A DNA stretch of 64,000 bases. Source: Rheinheimera sp. Its GTDB lineage: Bacteria > Pseudomonadota > Gammaproteobacteria > Enterobacterales > Alteromonadaceae. Shown piece after piece: positions 47,549 through 57,275 of the stretch. The notes under the pieces were generated by a model. That model made no database searches, was not told where the DNA came from, and saw nothing but the letters and a program-made list of their open reading frames with translations. The position numbers and the translations under genes were made by a program. Position 1 is the stretch's first letter; every line of letters starts with the position of its first letter. Location of the stretch: assembly GCF_030690345.1 (NCBI RefSeq), contig NZ_JAUYGV010000006.1, positions 744,001-808,000 of the forward strand, read 5' to 3'.

Positions 47549-48295
47549 TTAACAGCAGGCCAGTTTAAAGCTGATATCCTCTGCGCTGTTGCTACGGCCG
47601 CTGTCATCGCTCAATTGCATAAAGCGTATGGCATAACGGTACTTGTTGCCACTTACAGTGGGGTACACGCCGGCTTCCAGCGGATAGCGGATGCGCAGTA
47701 ACTCATGTTGTTCGGTGTTGCTTTGATAAAAGCCGTTTTGTGCCACCAGCTCCTGGAACTGGCCTTTTTCGCGGCTAAAGCCCAGCACGAAACTTAAGGC
47801 CTGCTGCAATAAATTAAACTCGGCGCACCAGGCGGTAGCCATATGTTGGCGCTCTTGCAGCGGCAGGTTAAACCAGTAGTGCAGTTGTGGCACGTCAAAA
47901 AAGCAGGTGCCGCCCGGAATAGAAAAGCGCTGGCGCAGTGGAGCTAAAAACTTATCTTCTTTTAAGTTACCAACAAACTTGCCGCTGCGCAGCAAATCGC
48001 TTTGCAGCTTAACCGCCTGTTGTAATACCGGCTTTAATTTGTCATCGGATACCGAAGGGTGCTTAGCCCAGGCTACCAGTGCGGTTTCGCAGCGTTCGGT
48101 GTCTTTAATCAGATCCGGCCGCACATCGTTGCGGTCTAACACTTCGATTAAGTCGAACAGGCCGTTAAAGAAGGCTTGTTGTTGCCACTGCTCCGCCAGG
48201 GCCTTCAGCTGTTGCAGCTGAGCCAGCAAATGTTCCAGTCGCAGGTAAGTACGCAGTTTTTCGTTAAGCGGATGTTCGTAGGTAAGTTCTGTCAT
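47549..48295 (-). CDS. zapD: Cell division protein ZapD
   Basis: FtsZ-bundling protein of 248 residues (YacF). The family pattern is clear: YEHPLNEKLRTYLRLEHLL at the N-terminus and SIPGGTCFFDVPQLHYWFNLP in the middle. ZapD binds the FtsZ C-terminal peptide encoded elsewhere in this window. It lies downstream of coaE with a 40-base gap. Confidence 0.94.
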   Translation of the reverse strand: MTELTYEHPLNEKLRTYLRLEHLLAQLQQLKALAEQWQQQAFFNGLFDLIEVLDRNDVRPDLIKDTERCETALVAWAKHPSVSDDKLKPVLQQAVKLQSDLLRSGKFVGNLKEDKFLAPLRQRFSIPGGTCFFDVPQLHYWFNLPLQERQHMATAWCAEFNLLQQALSFVLGFSREKGQFQELVAQNGFYQSNTEQHELLRIRYPLEAGVYPTVSGNKYRYAIRFMQLSDDSGRSNSAEDISFKLACC

Positions 48296-48335
48296 CGCGT
48301 TGCGGTTTCACACCCTGTTGCAACAGCTTGCCGGC

Positions 48336-48941
48336 TTAGTGCGCCTGTGCCAGCTGCAAATAACGTTGGTGCAGGGCGGCAACTTGCGGCGTTAAATCAG
48401 CAATACTGCTGTCGTTGGTAATAATGTCATCGGCCAGTTTCAGCCGCTCGTTACGGCTTAGCTGCGCCGCCATAATGGCTTTTATCTGTATCTCACCGGC
48501 GTTATCACGCGCGGCAGCCCGGCTTAACTGTAAGCTCTCGGGCAAATCTATCACCAGTACGCGTTGTACATACTGCTGTAGCTTATTCTCCAGCAACAAC
48601 GGCGCTACTAACAGCGCGTAAGGCGATGTCAGGGCAGCTAACTGTTGCAGCAGCTGTTGGCGTATTGCCGGGTGTAATAATTGCTCCAGCCAGCTTTTAT
48701 CTGCATTGTTGCTGAATATGCGTTGTCGCAAGGCGGCGCGGTCCAGTTCACCATTGCTTTGCAAAATACTGTCACCGAAATGCCGGCAAATGGCGTTAAG
48801 GCAAGCGGTGCCCGGCATTACCACCTCACGGGCAACAATGTCGGCATCAACATACTGTACGCCCAAATCTGCAAACATGGCGGTTACGGTGCTTTTACCA
48901 CAACCTATGCCACCGGTAAGGCCAACAATGTAGCGCGACAC
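48336..48941 (-). CDS. coaE: Dephospho-CoA kinase CoaE
   Basis: Last enzyme of coenzyme A synthesis, 201 residues. P-loop GLTGGIGCGKSTVTAMF at the N-terminus and the DADIVAREV motif. The start is GTG at 48941, 3 bases after the pilD stop and without a clear ribosome site, so translation is probably coupled to pilD. Confidence 0.96.
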   Translation of the reverse strand: MSRYIVGLTGGIGCGKSTVTAMFADLGVQYVDADIVAREVVMPGTACLNAICRHFGDSILQSNGELDRAALRQRIFSNNADKSWLEQLLHPAIRQQLLQQLAALTSPYALLVAPLLLENKLQQYVQRVLVIDLPESLQLSRAAARDNAGEIQIKAIMAAQLSRNERLKLADDIITNDSSIADLTPQVAALHQRYLQLAQAH

Positions 48942-48944
48942 CGG

Positions 48945-49823
48945 TTACAGGCCAAGATAACGCAGATAGCTGTTTGTTATCTGTGTGCCCCACAGCATAG
49001 CAATCCAGCCGGCCGCAGCAATATAAGGTCCAAACGGAATAGGAGTAGCTTTGCTTTTGCCCTGCACTGTTATCAGGGTTACACCAACTACAGCGCCCAC
49101 CGCAGAGGATAGTAAAATAATCAGCGGCAACTGCTGCCAACCCAGTAAAGCACCGAAAATAGCCAGCAATTTAAAATCGCCGTAGCCCATACCTTCTTTG
49201 CCGGTCAGCAGTTTAAACAGCCAGTATACACTCCATAAGCTCAGGTAACCGGCAGCGGCCCCGACAATAGCCTGGGCCGGATTAACAAAGGCTGAATCAG
49301 TCAGGCTGAACAACAGCACCAGCCACAGCAATGGCAAGGTAAGCTGATCCGGTAGCAGCATTTTATCAATATCAATAAAGGTTAGCGCTATCAGGCCCCA
49401 GGTCAGCACTATCAGCAAGGCAGCCGGCCAACCAAAACCTAATTTAGCTGCTACCACGGCAGACAACACCGCAGTGAGGGTTTCAACCAGCGGATACCGC
49501 GGGCTTATCGGCGCGCTGCAGCTGCGGCATTTGCCTTTTAGCAGCAGCCAGCTCAGCAGCGGAACGTTATCGCGCGCCAACACCGGTGCATTACAAGCCG
49601 TGCAAGCCGAGCGTGGCACGGCCAGGTTAAACTTAGTTGCCGGCGCTGTATTGCTGTCGGGCTGAAAATAAGCCTGATATTCCTGCTGCCACTCGTTTTC
49701 CATCATCTTGGGCAGGCGGTAAATCAGTACATTTAAAAAGCTGCCGATAATCAGGCTTAACAATGCCGTGGCAACGATAAAAAGAGTTGGGTACGTAATA
49801 AAAAGCAAAGACACTTCGGACAT
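48945..49823 (-). CDS. pilD: Prepilin peptidase PilD
   Basis: Inner-membrane aspartic peptidase of 292 residues that cleaves and N-methylates type IV prepilins such as PilA below. FLNVLIYRLP, the zinc-binding cysteine pairs (CTAC and CRSC) of the methylase loop, and catalytic aspartates in FIDIDKMLLPD and GMGYGDFKLLA are present. It begins 2 bases after pilC. Confidence 0.96.
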   Translation of the reverse strand: MSEVSLLFITYPTLFIVATALLSLIIGSFLNVLIYRLPKMMENEWQQEYQAYFQPDSNTAPATKFNLAVPRSACTACNAPVLARDNVPLLSWLLLKGKCRSCSAPISPRYPLVETLTAVLSAVVAAKLGFGWPAALLIVLTWGLIALTFIDIDKMLLPDQLTLPLLWLVLLFSLTDSAFVNPAQAIVGAAAGYLSLWSVYWLFKLLTGKEGMGYGDFKLLAIFGALLGWQQLPLIILLSSAVGAVVGVTLITVQGKSKATPIPFGPYIAAAGWIAMLWGTQITNSYLRYLGL

Positions 49824-49825
49824 AA

Positions 49826-51058
49826 TTACCCTACTACCGAACCAAGTGAGAATATTGGTAAATACATCGCAACGATAAGGCCGCCAATAAGTACGCCAAG
49901 TACCGCCATTATTACCGGTTCCAGCAAGGCGGTTAAACCATCTACTGCGTCATCGACTTCTTGCTCGTAAATGTTGGCAACTTTAGACAACATACTGTCT
50001 AAAGATCCCGACTCTTCACCAATAGAGACCATTTGTACAACCATATCAGGGAATTGGTCAGTTTGTTTCATTGCTAAATACATTTGGTTGCCTGAGGAAA
50101 CTTCCTCACGGACAAACAAAATTGCATTTTTGTATATTTCATTACCTGATGCCCCTGCAGCTGATTCCAGAGCTTCGATCAAAGGTACCCCGGCAGCGAA
50201 AGTGGTTGATAAGGTTCTGGCGTAACGCGCAACGGCAGACTTATTGAGAATGGCGCCAAGCACCGGGAGTTTCAGAAGCAGGCCATCAGCAGCGGTCCGG
50301 AATTTAAGATTGCTGGCATACAGCTTTTTAACAGTAATAAAAATGGCGATAATAGCCGCCAGCACTAACCACCAATATTCTTGCAATACCTCAGAAATGT
50401 TCATAACAAATTGGGTAAAGGCCGGTAACTCTGCACCAAAGCCTTTGAATATGTCGGCAAACTGCGGTACGACAAAGACAAGTAAAACAGAGGTAACAAT
50501 AGAGGCAATTACTAAAACAGCAGTGGGATAAAACATGGCTTTTTTAATTTTTGACTTTAATGCTTCGGACTTTTCTTTATAAATAGCCAACCTGTCAAAA
50601 ATTTGATCCAGGGCGCCGGACGCTTCGCCTGATTTAACCAGGTCACAATACAGCTCATCAAAGTACTTCGGGTGTTCGCGTAAGGTTTCAGATAACGGTA
50701 AACCGGCTTGCACTTTAACTGAGATTTTCTGCATCAGGCTGCGCAAACTATTGTTTTCCGAACCGTTGGCAATTAAGTCAATAGACTGCACCAGCGGTAC
50801 GCCGGCACCGAGCATAGTAGCCAGCTGGCGGGTAACTATGGCAATATCCAGTGCGGTAATTTTCTTACCATCACCAAATAAGGATTTCGGCTTTTTCTTT
50901 ACCCCGGATGGGGTAATGCCCTGTTGGCGCAGCAGCGCCTTTACTTCGGCGATGCTGGTGCCTTTAATTTCACCGTCGACTTTTTTACCGCGCCGGTTTA
51001 CACCTTTATAAGTAAATGCTTCCAGCTCTTTTATTTTAATTTGTTGTGCCTGAGCCAT
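49826..51058 (-). CDS. pilC: Type IV pilus inner-membrane platform protein PilC
   Basis: 410 residues with two T2SF domains (about 75-195 and 275-400), each with membrane helices. Motifs: VTRQLATMLGAGVPLVQSI and VARYARTLSTTFAAGVPLIEAL. It couples the PilB ATPase to pilin assembly. AGGAAACC precedes the ATG. Confidence 0.96.
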   Translation of the reverse strand: MAQAQQIKIKELEAFTYKGVNRRGKKVDGEIKGTSIAEVKALLRQQGITPSGVKKKPKSLFGDGKKITALDIAIVTRQLATMLGAGVPLVQSIDLIANGSENNSLRSLMQKISVKVQAGLPLSETLREHPKYFDELYCDLVKSGEASGALDQIFDRLAIYKEKSEALKSKIKKAMFYPTAVLVIASIVTSVLLVFVVPQFADIFKGFGAELPAFTQFVMNISEVLQEYWWLVLAAIIAIFITVKKLYASNLKFRTAADGLLLKLPVLGAILNKSAVARYARTLSTTFAAGVPLIEALESAAGASGNEIYKNAILFVREEVSSGNQMYLAMKQTDQFPDMVVQMVSIGEESGSLDSMLSKVANIYEQEVDDAVDGLTALLEPVIMAVLGVLIGGLIVAMYLPIFSLGSVVG

Positions 51059-51149
51059 AATGGTTTCCTGTTGCTGCGCTTGGGCGCAATGATAAAAATG
51101 TTATATCAGCTAACACGCAAAACTATAAATTCAACACTAAACACAGTGT

Positions 51150-52847
51150 TTAGCCCTTGGTTACCCGGTTTACTTCTGCCAGACTGGTTAAGCCAGCGGC
51201 TGCTTTAATTAAACCGGACTGGCGCAGGTTATTTACACCTTCTTTTTGTGCCTGGGTAGCAATATCCAGCGAGTTACCGCCCTGCATAATAATCTCGGCC
51301 ATAACACCGCTTACCGGCATGACTTCGTAAATACCGACGCGGCCTTTATAGCCGTTAGTGCAATGGTCGCAGCCCACTGGTTTAAATACTTTAACCGTGG
51401 GTAGCTGTTCAGCAGTAAAGCCTTGTTTTAACAGCTCTACTTCGGGTAAATGTTCTTGTTGTTTGCAGTGACTGCATAAGCGCCGTGCCAGCCGCTGGGC
51501 AATAATCAGCGATACCGAGCTGGCCACGTTGTATGATGGCACGCCCATATTTAATAGCCGTGTTAAAGTTTCCGGCGCCGAGTTAGTGTGCAGGGTAGAT
51601 AATACCAAATGGCCGGTTTGCGCCGCTTTAATGGCAATTTCGGCAGTTTCTAAATCCCGTATTTCACCCACCATTACTACGTCCGGGTCCTGGCGTAAAA
51701 ACGATTTTAATGCCGAGGCAAAGGTTAAGCCGGCGCGCGGGTTAACCTGCACCTGGTTAACGCCCGGCAGGTTAATCTCTACCGGGTCTTCGGCGGTGGA
51801 AATATTGGTTTCGGTGGTATTTAAAATAGCTAAACCGGTATACAGCGATACCGTTTTACCCGAGCCGGTGGGGCCGGTAACTAAAATCATGCCTTGCGGC
51901 TGTGCTAAAGCTTGCAGATACAGTTGCTTCTGGTGTTCTTCATAGCCCAGCACGTCAATGCCGAGCATAGCGCTGTCAGAATCCAGAATACGCATTACAA
52001 TTTTTTCGCCCCACAAGGTGGGCAAGGTACTGACACGAAAGTCGATGGATTTTTTTGCCGATAACTTCAGCTTAATACGACCATCTTGCGGCACGCGTTT
52101 TTCGGCGATATCGAGCCGTGACATTACTTTTAACCGTGCTGACAACCGGGTAGATAATGCCACCGGCGGGCTGGCAACTTCATGCAAAATACCGTCGATA
52201 CGAAAGCGAATGCGGTAGGTTTTTTCGTACGGCTCAAAGTGTAAGTCTGATGCGCCCTTGCGGATAGCGTCCAGCAGCATTTTATTAATAAAGGCTATAA
52301 TCGGCTGGTCTTCTTTATCAACCTGCACCCCGGCGCCGTCTTCGTCGTCGTCCTGGGTTATGCCCATTGAGCCTAAATCCCAGTCGCTGTTATCAAAATC
52401 GCCGCCCAGGTTGTTATCAAACAGCTTGTCAATCAGCTTATGCAGCTTATCGTATTCGACCACTACCACTTCGGCGTTTAAGCCGGTGTTAAATTCAAAG
52501 TCTTCAATGGTCTGAATATTGGTGGGGTCTACCACGGCCAGGTACATATTGCGGCCGCGTTTACCCAGCGGCAGCATATCGGTTTTGCGGATCAGCTTTT
52601 CGTTGCGTAAATCTTCCGGAACGCTGATAACGTCGTAATGTTCCAGGTCCATACTAATGGCCTGGCTAATGCCGGCGGCAGCACGAGCTAACTCTTCCGG
52701 ACTGATTAGTTTTTCGTTTATCAGCAGTTCAGGCAGGTTTTTAAACTGGCTGCCCTTATCGGTAATAGCTTTAGTGGCCAGGTCGCCATTAAGAATGCCC
52801 AGCTGCACCAGGCGTTTAAATAGAGTAGAAGTGGTAGTTACGGCCAT
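51150..52847 (-). CDS. pilB: Type IV pilus assembly ATPase PilB
   Basis: Hexameric extension ATPase of 565 residues from the ATG at 52847; a TTG three codons upstream is also open, but its spacing to AGGA is too short. N-terminal MshEN-type domain, Walker A VTGPTGSGKTVSLYTGL, Asp box and Walker B (DPDVVMVGEIRDLETAEIAI), and a zinc-binding tetracysteine region (CSHC, CDHC). Confidence 0.96.
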   Translation of the reverse strand: MAVTTTSTLFKRLVQLGILNGDLATKAITDKGSQFKNLPELLINEKLISPEELARAAAGISQAISMDLEHYDVISVPEDLRNEKLIRKTDMLPLGKRGRNMYLAVVDPTNIQTIEDFEFNTGLNAEVVVVEYDKLHKLIDKLFDNNLGGDFDNSDWDLGSMGITQDDDEDGAGVQVDKEDQPIIAFINKMLLDAIRKGASDLHFEPYEKTYRIRFRIDGILHEVASPPVALSTRLSARLKVMSRLDIAEKRVPQDGRIKLKLSAKKSIDFRVSTLPTLWGEKIVMRILDSDSAMLGIDVLGYEEHQKQLYLQALAQPQGMILVTGPTGSGKTVSLYTGLAILNTTETNISTAEDPVEINLPGVNQVQVNPRAGLTFASALKSFLRQDPDVVMVGEIRDLETAEIAIKAAQTGHLVLSTLHTNSAPETLTRLLNMGVPSYNVASSVSLIIAQRLARRLCSHCKQQEHLPEVELLKQGFTAEQLPTVKVFKPVGCDHCTNGYKGRVGIYEVMPVSGVMAEIIMQGGNSLDIATQAQKEGVNNLRQSGLIKAAAGLTSLAEVNRVTKG

Positions 52848-52970
52848 TAAGCGCAAACATCCTGATTTTGCTGATAAGACTGAAATAAAGTTAACTGATT
52901 ATGCCACTTAGGGCGGTTTATTCAAGTTTAACTGAGGTATGGAATAGTTAGAATAAGATCTTACTCAATA

Positions 52971-52995
52971 AAAAAGCCCGCGAAGCGGGCTTTTT
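52971..52995. terminator. pilA terminator
   Basis: AAAAAGCCCGC-GAA-GCGGGCTTTTT, a near-perfect hairpin with A- and T-runs, 15 bases past the pilA stop on the minus strand. It separates abundant pilA mRNA from pilB. Confidence 0.92.
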
Positions 52996-53009
52996 ATAAG
53001 TAAAACTAA

Positions 53010-53456
53010 TTAAATAACAGTACAACCACGTGGTGTAGCAGACGCCAACCAATCGCCAGTAACGGCCGCAGTGTTTATTTCACAAGTCCACACGCCGTCT
53101 GCAGGATTACGGTCTAACGTGATAACAGCACCATTTACAGATGGATTGCCGCGAACTGTGCCTGAAATAGAGTCTACTGCTAAAGCGTGCTCAATACATG
53201 CTTGAGCATTTGGTACGTTTACATCGGCTAATGCCGTAGTACCAGTTGCTGGTGTTATAGCGGTACCTTGGCTTACCAGAAACTCAAAACCAGCTTCGCC
53301 GTTCTTAATTTCTTTATAGCAAGAGGTTACTGCACCGCCTGCTGTATAAGATTGATACTGTGGAATAGCCACAGCAGCTAAGATACCGATAATCGCGATA
53401 ACGATTAACAGTTCAATTAAGGTAAAACCTTGTTGTACACGTTTCATATTAGTCAT
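53010..53456 (-). CDS. pilA: Type IV major pilin PilA
   Basis: Pilin of 148 residues. Short leader ending in QQG, cleavage before [27 protein letters not shown], with Glu5 of the mature protein present. Two cysteines in the C-terminal half (WTCEIN and GCTVI) likely form the D-region disulfide; two earlier ones (TSCYK, QACIEH) may form another. The start at 53456 has AGGAG 8 bases upstream; an ATG three codons later is a weaker choice. It lies next to pilBCD, which process and assemble it. Confidence 0.95.
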   Translation of the reverse strand: MTNMKRVQQGFTLIELLIVIAIIGILAAVAIPQYQSYTAGGAVTSCYKEIKNGEAGFEFLVSQGTAITPATGTTALADVNVPNAQACIEHALAVDSISGTVRGNPSVNGAVITLDRNPADGVWTCEINTAAVTGDWLASATPRGCTVI

Positions 53457-53787
53457 TTCAACTTCTCCTGATTTTTATTTAGCCCTGTAGGCTGGGTGTT
53501 ATTTTGAGCATTTTTACAAATGGCGCAAGCGAAATGTTAGTAATTCCATCGCATTTACCTAAATTACTGCTTTTTAACGCTATTTGCCTGGTAATTGAGC
53601 GGTTTTGCTGCAAGCTGTATAGTATAAAAGTACTAGTTAAGTTGCTCTAATTTTTTCTGCAATAAATCTGAATGCCGTTTATCGTTACTGAGGCGCCAAC
53701 CAGCGCATTCAGTTTAGCAGGTGTTTGCGGTTTTTTTCGGCAGTTTTAGCCGGCCGGGCAACATATGGATTAAGAAAGATGCGGGGG
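53457..53787. other. Non-coding region upstream of pilA
   Basis: 331 AT-rich bases between pilA and the toxin gene, both on the minus strand. No gene, tRNA or terminator was found. A sigma-54 -24/-12 element (GG-N10-GC), common before pilA in other bacteria, was looked for on the minus strand and not found. The pilA promoter is presumably here but is not assigned. Confidence 0.5.
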
Positions 53788-54063
53788 TTAAGGCCATTGT
53801 TGGGCGGCGTGTAACACGCGCAGAACCGTAATGGCTGTGTCGGACTCTGTATACACCACAACATAATTTGCATGGGCCACCATTTCTCTGGTGCCCGGCA
53901 CTCTGCCTATACGATACAGCTGAGGATGCGTTAGTAGCCTTACAGTTTTGGCTTCAATTTCGTTTTTAAGCTGCTGTGCCGCATCGGGGTTATCATCTGA
54001 GATGTAATCGACAATGGCGAGTAAATCTGCCCGTGCAGCTGTTTTCCAATTAAGCTTTAGCAT
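53788..54063 (-). CDS. RelE/ParE-family toxin
   Basis: 91-residue type II toxin fold (LNWKTAARADLLAIVDYISDDNPDAA at the N-terminus, then YRIGRVPGTREMVAHANYVVVYT and VLRVLHAAQQWP). Whether it cleaves mRNA (RelE) or inhibits gyrase (ParE) cannot be decided; the C-terminal VLHAAQ(Q)WP tail is typical of the wider family. It overlaps the antitoxin gene by 14 bases, consistent with coupled expression. Confidence 0.9.
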   Translation of the reverse strand: MLKLNWKTAARADLLAIVDYISDDNPDAAQQLKNEIEAKTVRLLTHPQLYRIGRVPGTREMVAHANYVVVYTESDTAITVLRVLHAAQQWP

Positions 54064-54343
54064 GGCGTTTGCGGTCGATCAGCGCCTGAACTTCATCCAT
54101 TACGGTTGTATGAGGCAAAGTTGCCGAGGTATCGTTAAGCGCTTCCTGAACCTTGGCTTTAAACCAAGTGTCGTAGGCTGGAGCGTCGGCAATAAGGCCG
54201 GGCGGCAAGCCCCCTTCTTTTGAAATTCGGGTGAGTAAAATACGCACCGCATCTGACACAGTTAAACCAGCATTAGCTAATTTGGCTGCTGCGTCGGCTT
54301 TTAACGCATCATCTACCCGTACATGTAACATTGAACTGGCCAT
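54050..54343 (-). CDS. RelB/DinJ-family antitoxin
   Basis: 97 residues from ATG 54343 (MASSMLHVRVDD; AAGG upstream); the open frame reaches 54403 through the promoter region and is not used. The ribbon-helix-helix N-terminus (MLHVRVDDALKADAAAKLANAGLTVSDAVRILLTRI) is the RelB/DinJ DNA-binding domain and the C-terminus would neutralise the toxin. It likely represses its own promoter through the palindrome just upstream. Confidence 0.9.
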   Translation of the reverse strand: MASSMLHVRVDDALKADAAAKLANAGLTVSDAVRILLTRISKEGGLPPGLIADAPAYDTWFKAKVQEALNDTSATLPHTTVMDEVQALIDRKRHAKA

Positions 54344-54373
54344 ATTGTTACCTTTTATCTTGCTAAAGATGTT

Positions 54374-54403
54374 AAGTATGTATCTCAATTGAGATACCGT
54401 CAA
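54374..54403 (-). promoter_or_regulatory. Toxin-antitoxin promoter with operator filling the spacer
   Basis: On the minus strand, -35 TTGACG (54398-54403), the perfect 18-bp palindrome GTATCTCAATTGAGATAC (54380-54397) and -10 ATACTT (54374-54379) are contiguous. The spacer is exactly the palindrome, so RelB-type binding would exclude RNA polymerase. Confidence 0.8.
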
Positions 54404-54412
54404 CTTCTCAGG

Positions 54413-55096
54413 CTAGCCAGCCCACAATGCCATGCGGGCTAGAAATTGCTCACCCCAGGGCGATAGCAGCCAGCTAACTAACAAGGCGTTGCCGAGGATA
54501 ACAAAGCCGAATTCTCGCCGGAACGACAGCTTGCTGCGCTTGTGCGCCAATTGGCGCTGCGCCAGGTAAGCGCCCGGCCAGCCGCCGATTAGCGCAAATA
54601 ACTGCAGGCTTTGTTCTGCCAGCCGGTTGCCATGCCGGGCAATGGCGGCTTCTTTGTCGGCTTTGTACAGCCAGTAGGTAAAAATGCTGGCCTCTAAATA
54701 CAGCAGCGGCAGCACATAGGGCAGTTGGCCGAATAGTAATGCCGCCAGCACGGCGATAAGAAAGGCAATACGAAACAACAACGCCAGTTGGTTGGCATAG
54801 TGAATGCTGTTGTCTGTCGGTTTGGGGCTGTGGCGAATATTGACGGCTGTGGCTGTGTTTTGGGCCGCGGTTTGGGTTGCGGTTTTGGTGCTACTCAGGC
54901 GCCAGGGCGCTGCAATGTCACGGCCGCGCTTATCTTTTGCCTGACTGAAATGCAGCTGATCGCCATTTTGCGGCCGGCCGCTAGTGCCGGTTTGATCGCG
55001 GATATGAAAAAACAGTTTTTGCTGCGTTTGCTGGCACAACACAAAGCCGAAGCCTTTGTCGTCACGCCAAAAAACTACGCTACCGGTTAATTGCAT
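54413..55096 (-). CDS. Cold-shock domain / DUF1294 membrane protein
   Basis: 227 residues. The N-terminal cold-shock-like nucleic-acid-binding fold (GSVVFWRDDKGFGFVLC, LFFHIRD) covers about residues 1-65. A linker and a DUF1294 region with two to three membrane helices follow (ASIFTYWLYKADKEAAIARHGNRLAEQSLQLFALIGGWPGAYLAQRQLAHK). The fusion is widespread in gammaproteobacteria and its function is unknown. It lies between the toxin-antitoxin pair and nadC. Confidence 0.88.
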   Translation of the reverse strand: MQLTGSVVFWRDDKGFGFVLCQQTQQKLFFHIRDQTGTSGRPQNGDQLHFSQAKDKRGRDIAAPWRLSSTKTATQTAAQNTATAVNIRHSPKPTDNSIHYANQLALLFRIAFLIAVLAALLFGQLPYVLPLLYLEASIFTYWLYKADKEAAIARHGNRLAEQSLQLFALIGGWPGAYLAQRQLAHKRSKLSFRREFGFVILGNALLVSWLLSPWGEQFLARMALWAG

Positions 55097-55186
55097 GAAG
55101 TATTCCTGCTGGCTTGTCTCGTTCCTTGAGACAGGCCCACTGTAGCAGAAGTTTAACCGCCAGACGTCAGACGAGTTGCTGTTTTG

Positions 55187-56095
<909 letters not shown>

Positions 56096-56659
56096 TTAGT
56101 TGCGCTGGATCAGCGTAAGCTGGTTGCCTTGTTGGTGGAATTCTAACTGTTTAAGCGCACTCATGCCCAATAATATCTCAGTGCCGCCCCCGCCACTGTT
56201 TAAACCGGGCACTATGCTGGCCGGAATATTATGCAGCACTATATCACCCAGCTGTAAGCGGTCGATACGGCTGCGCCAGGCATCGGCGATGCCGTTGGCG
56301 GTGTTGACTTTGATAGCCGTACCAAACGGCAGGCCGAGTTTTTCTGCCGTCGCAGCGGCAATGGCCACTGTGGTAGCGCCGGTGTCCAGCATAAAATCTA
56401 CCGGTTGGTTATTTACCAGCAAGGTGCCGACATAGTGGCCGCTTTTGTTACGGATAAGCACGGTGCGGGTTTCGCCAGCGCTGCCTTGCACACTGCGCAG
56501 TTGCTGGTTCGGATTAAGCTGTTTGCTGATGGTGTCCTGAAAAAACACAAACAGCAGTGCCATTAAAATAAGCCAGGCAATGATGGCAAAGGTCTTACCA
56601 TATTTGTTTGATGGTTCAGGCGCTTGCATTAACAGCCTCCGGCAGTGACAATAGCGCAT
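56096..56659 (-). CDS. Membrane-anchored retropepsin-like aspartic protease (TIGR02281-type)
   Basis: 187 residues with one N-terminal membrane helix (about 23-45, FAIIAWLILMALLFVFFQDTI) and a single-lobe aspartic protease domain in the periplasm. Active-site motif is FMLDTGATTVAI; the second hallmark is EILLGMSALKQLEF. Such proteins must dimerise to form an active site. Substrate is unknown. It lies just upstream of nadC on the same strand, divergent from ampD. Confidence 0.88.
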   Translation of the reverse strand: MRYCHCRRLLMQAPEPSNKYGKTFAIIAWLILMALLFVFFQDTISKQLNPNQQLRSVQGSAGETRTVLIRNKSGHYVGTLLVNNQPVDFMLDTGATTVAIAAATAEKLGLPFGTAIKVNTANGIADAWRSRIDRLQLGDIVLHNIPASIVPGLNSGGGGTEILLGMSALKQLEFHQQGNQLTLIQRN

Positions 56660-56696
56660 AGCTTACTGACACCGCCGTACAAAGGCAAAATTTCTG

Positions 56697-57275
56697 ATGA
56701 GCGTCGAATCTCCCGCTATGTTACTGCGGCCCAGCCCGCACTGTGATGCCCGCCCTGAGGGCGAGAGCATCAGCCTGTTGGTGATCCACAATATCAGCCT
56801 GCCGGCCGCTGAATTTGCCGCTGTGCCTGAGCAAAGCTTTGTCGACGCGCTGTTTATGGGCAGCTTAGATTGCAGCGTACATTCAACTTTTGCTGGCTTA
56901 GCCGGGCTTAGGGTGTCGGCGCACTGCGTAATTTGGCGTGACGGCCGTATTTTCAATTATGTACCTTTTGCTAAGCGCGCCTGGCATGCCGGGGTTAGCC
57001 AGTTTGCCGGCCGCGAGCGTTGCAACGATTTTTCCATTGGTATTGAGTTAGAAGGCACCGACAATTTGCCTTATACTGAGCAGCAATATCAGAGCCTTAT
57101 TAAGCTGACTTATTTTTTAATGCAGCAACATCCGGCTATTACGCCACAGCGTATAGTGGGCCATTGTGATATTGCGCCCGGGCGTAAAACCGACCCCGGC
57201 ATCGCGTTTGACTGGATGCGCTACCGCAGTACGATAGTAGAGTGGGATAAAAAGCGCGATAAAGGAGTTTTCTAA
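56697..57275 (+). CDS. ampD: 1,6-anhydro-N-acetylmuramyl-L-alanine amidase AmpD
   Basis: Cytoplasmic amidase of murein recycling, 192 residues. Zinc ligands: His in LVIHNISLP, His in VGHCDIAPG and Asp in GRKTDPG. SAHCVIWRDGRI and AWHAGVSQFAGRERCND are typical for AmpD. The ribosome site is weak. It forms an operon with ampE, which starts immediately after it. Loss of AmpD raises AmpC beta-lactamase where AmpR is present; neither AmpR nor AmpC is in the window. Confidence 0.96.
   Translation: MSVESPAMLLRPSPHCDARPEGESISLLVIHNISLPAAEFAAVPEQSFVDALFMGSLDCSVHSTFAGLAGLRVSAHCVIWRDGRIFNYVPFAKRAWHAGVSQFAGRERCNDFSIGIELEGTDNLPYTEQQYQSLIKLTYFLMQQHPAITPQRIVGHCDIAPGRKTDPGIAFDWMRYRSTIVEWDKKRDKGVF

Noticed and set aside
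53457-53787. Sigma-54 promoter for pilA
   Set aside because: No GG-N10-GC element with a fitting context was found on the minus strand.
53788-55096. Genomic island between pilA and nadC
   Set aside because: Only a toxin-antitoxin pair and a CSD/DUF1294 gene; no integrase, tRNA or attachment repeats seen.
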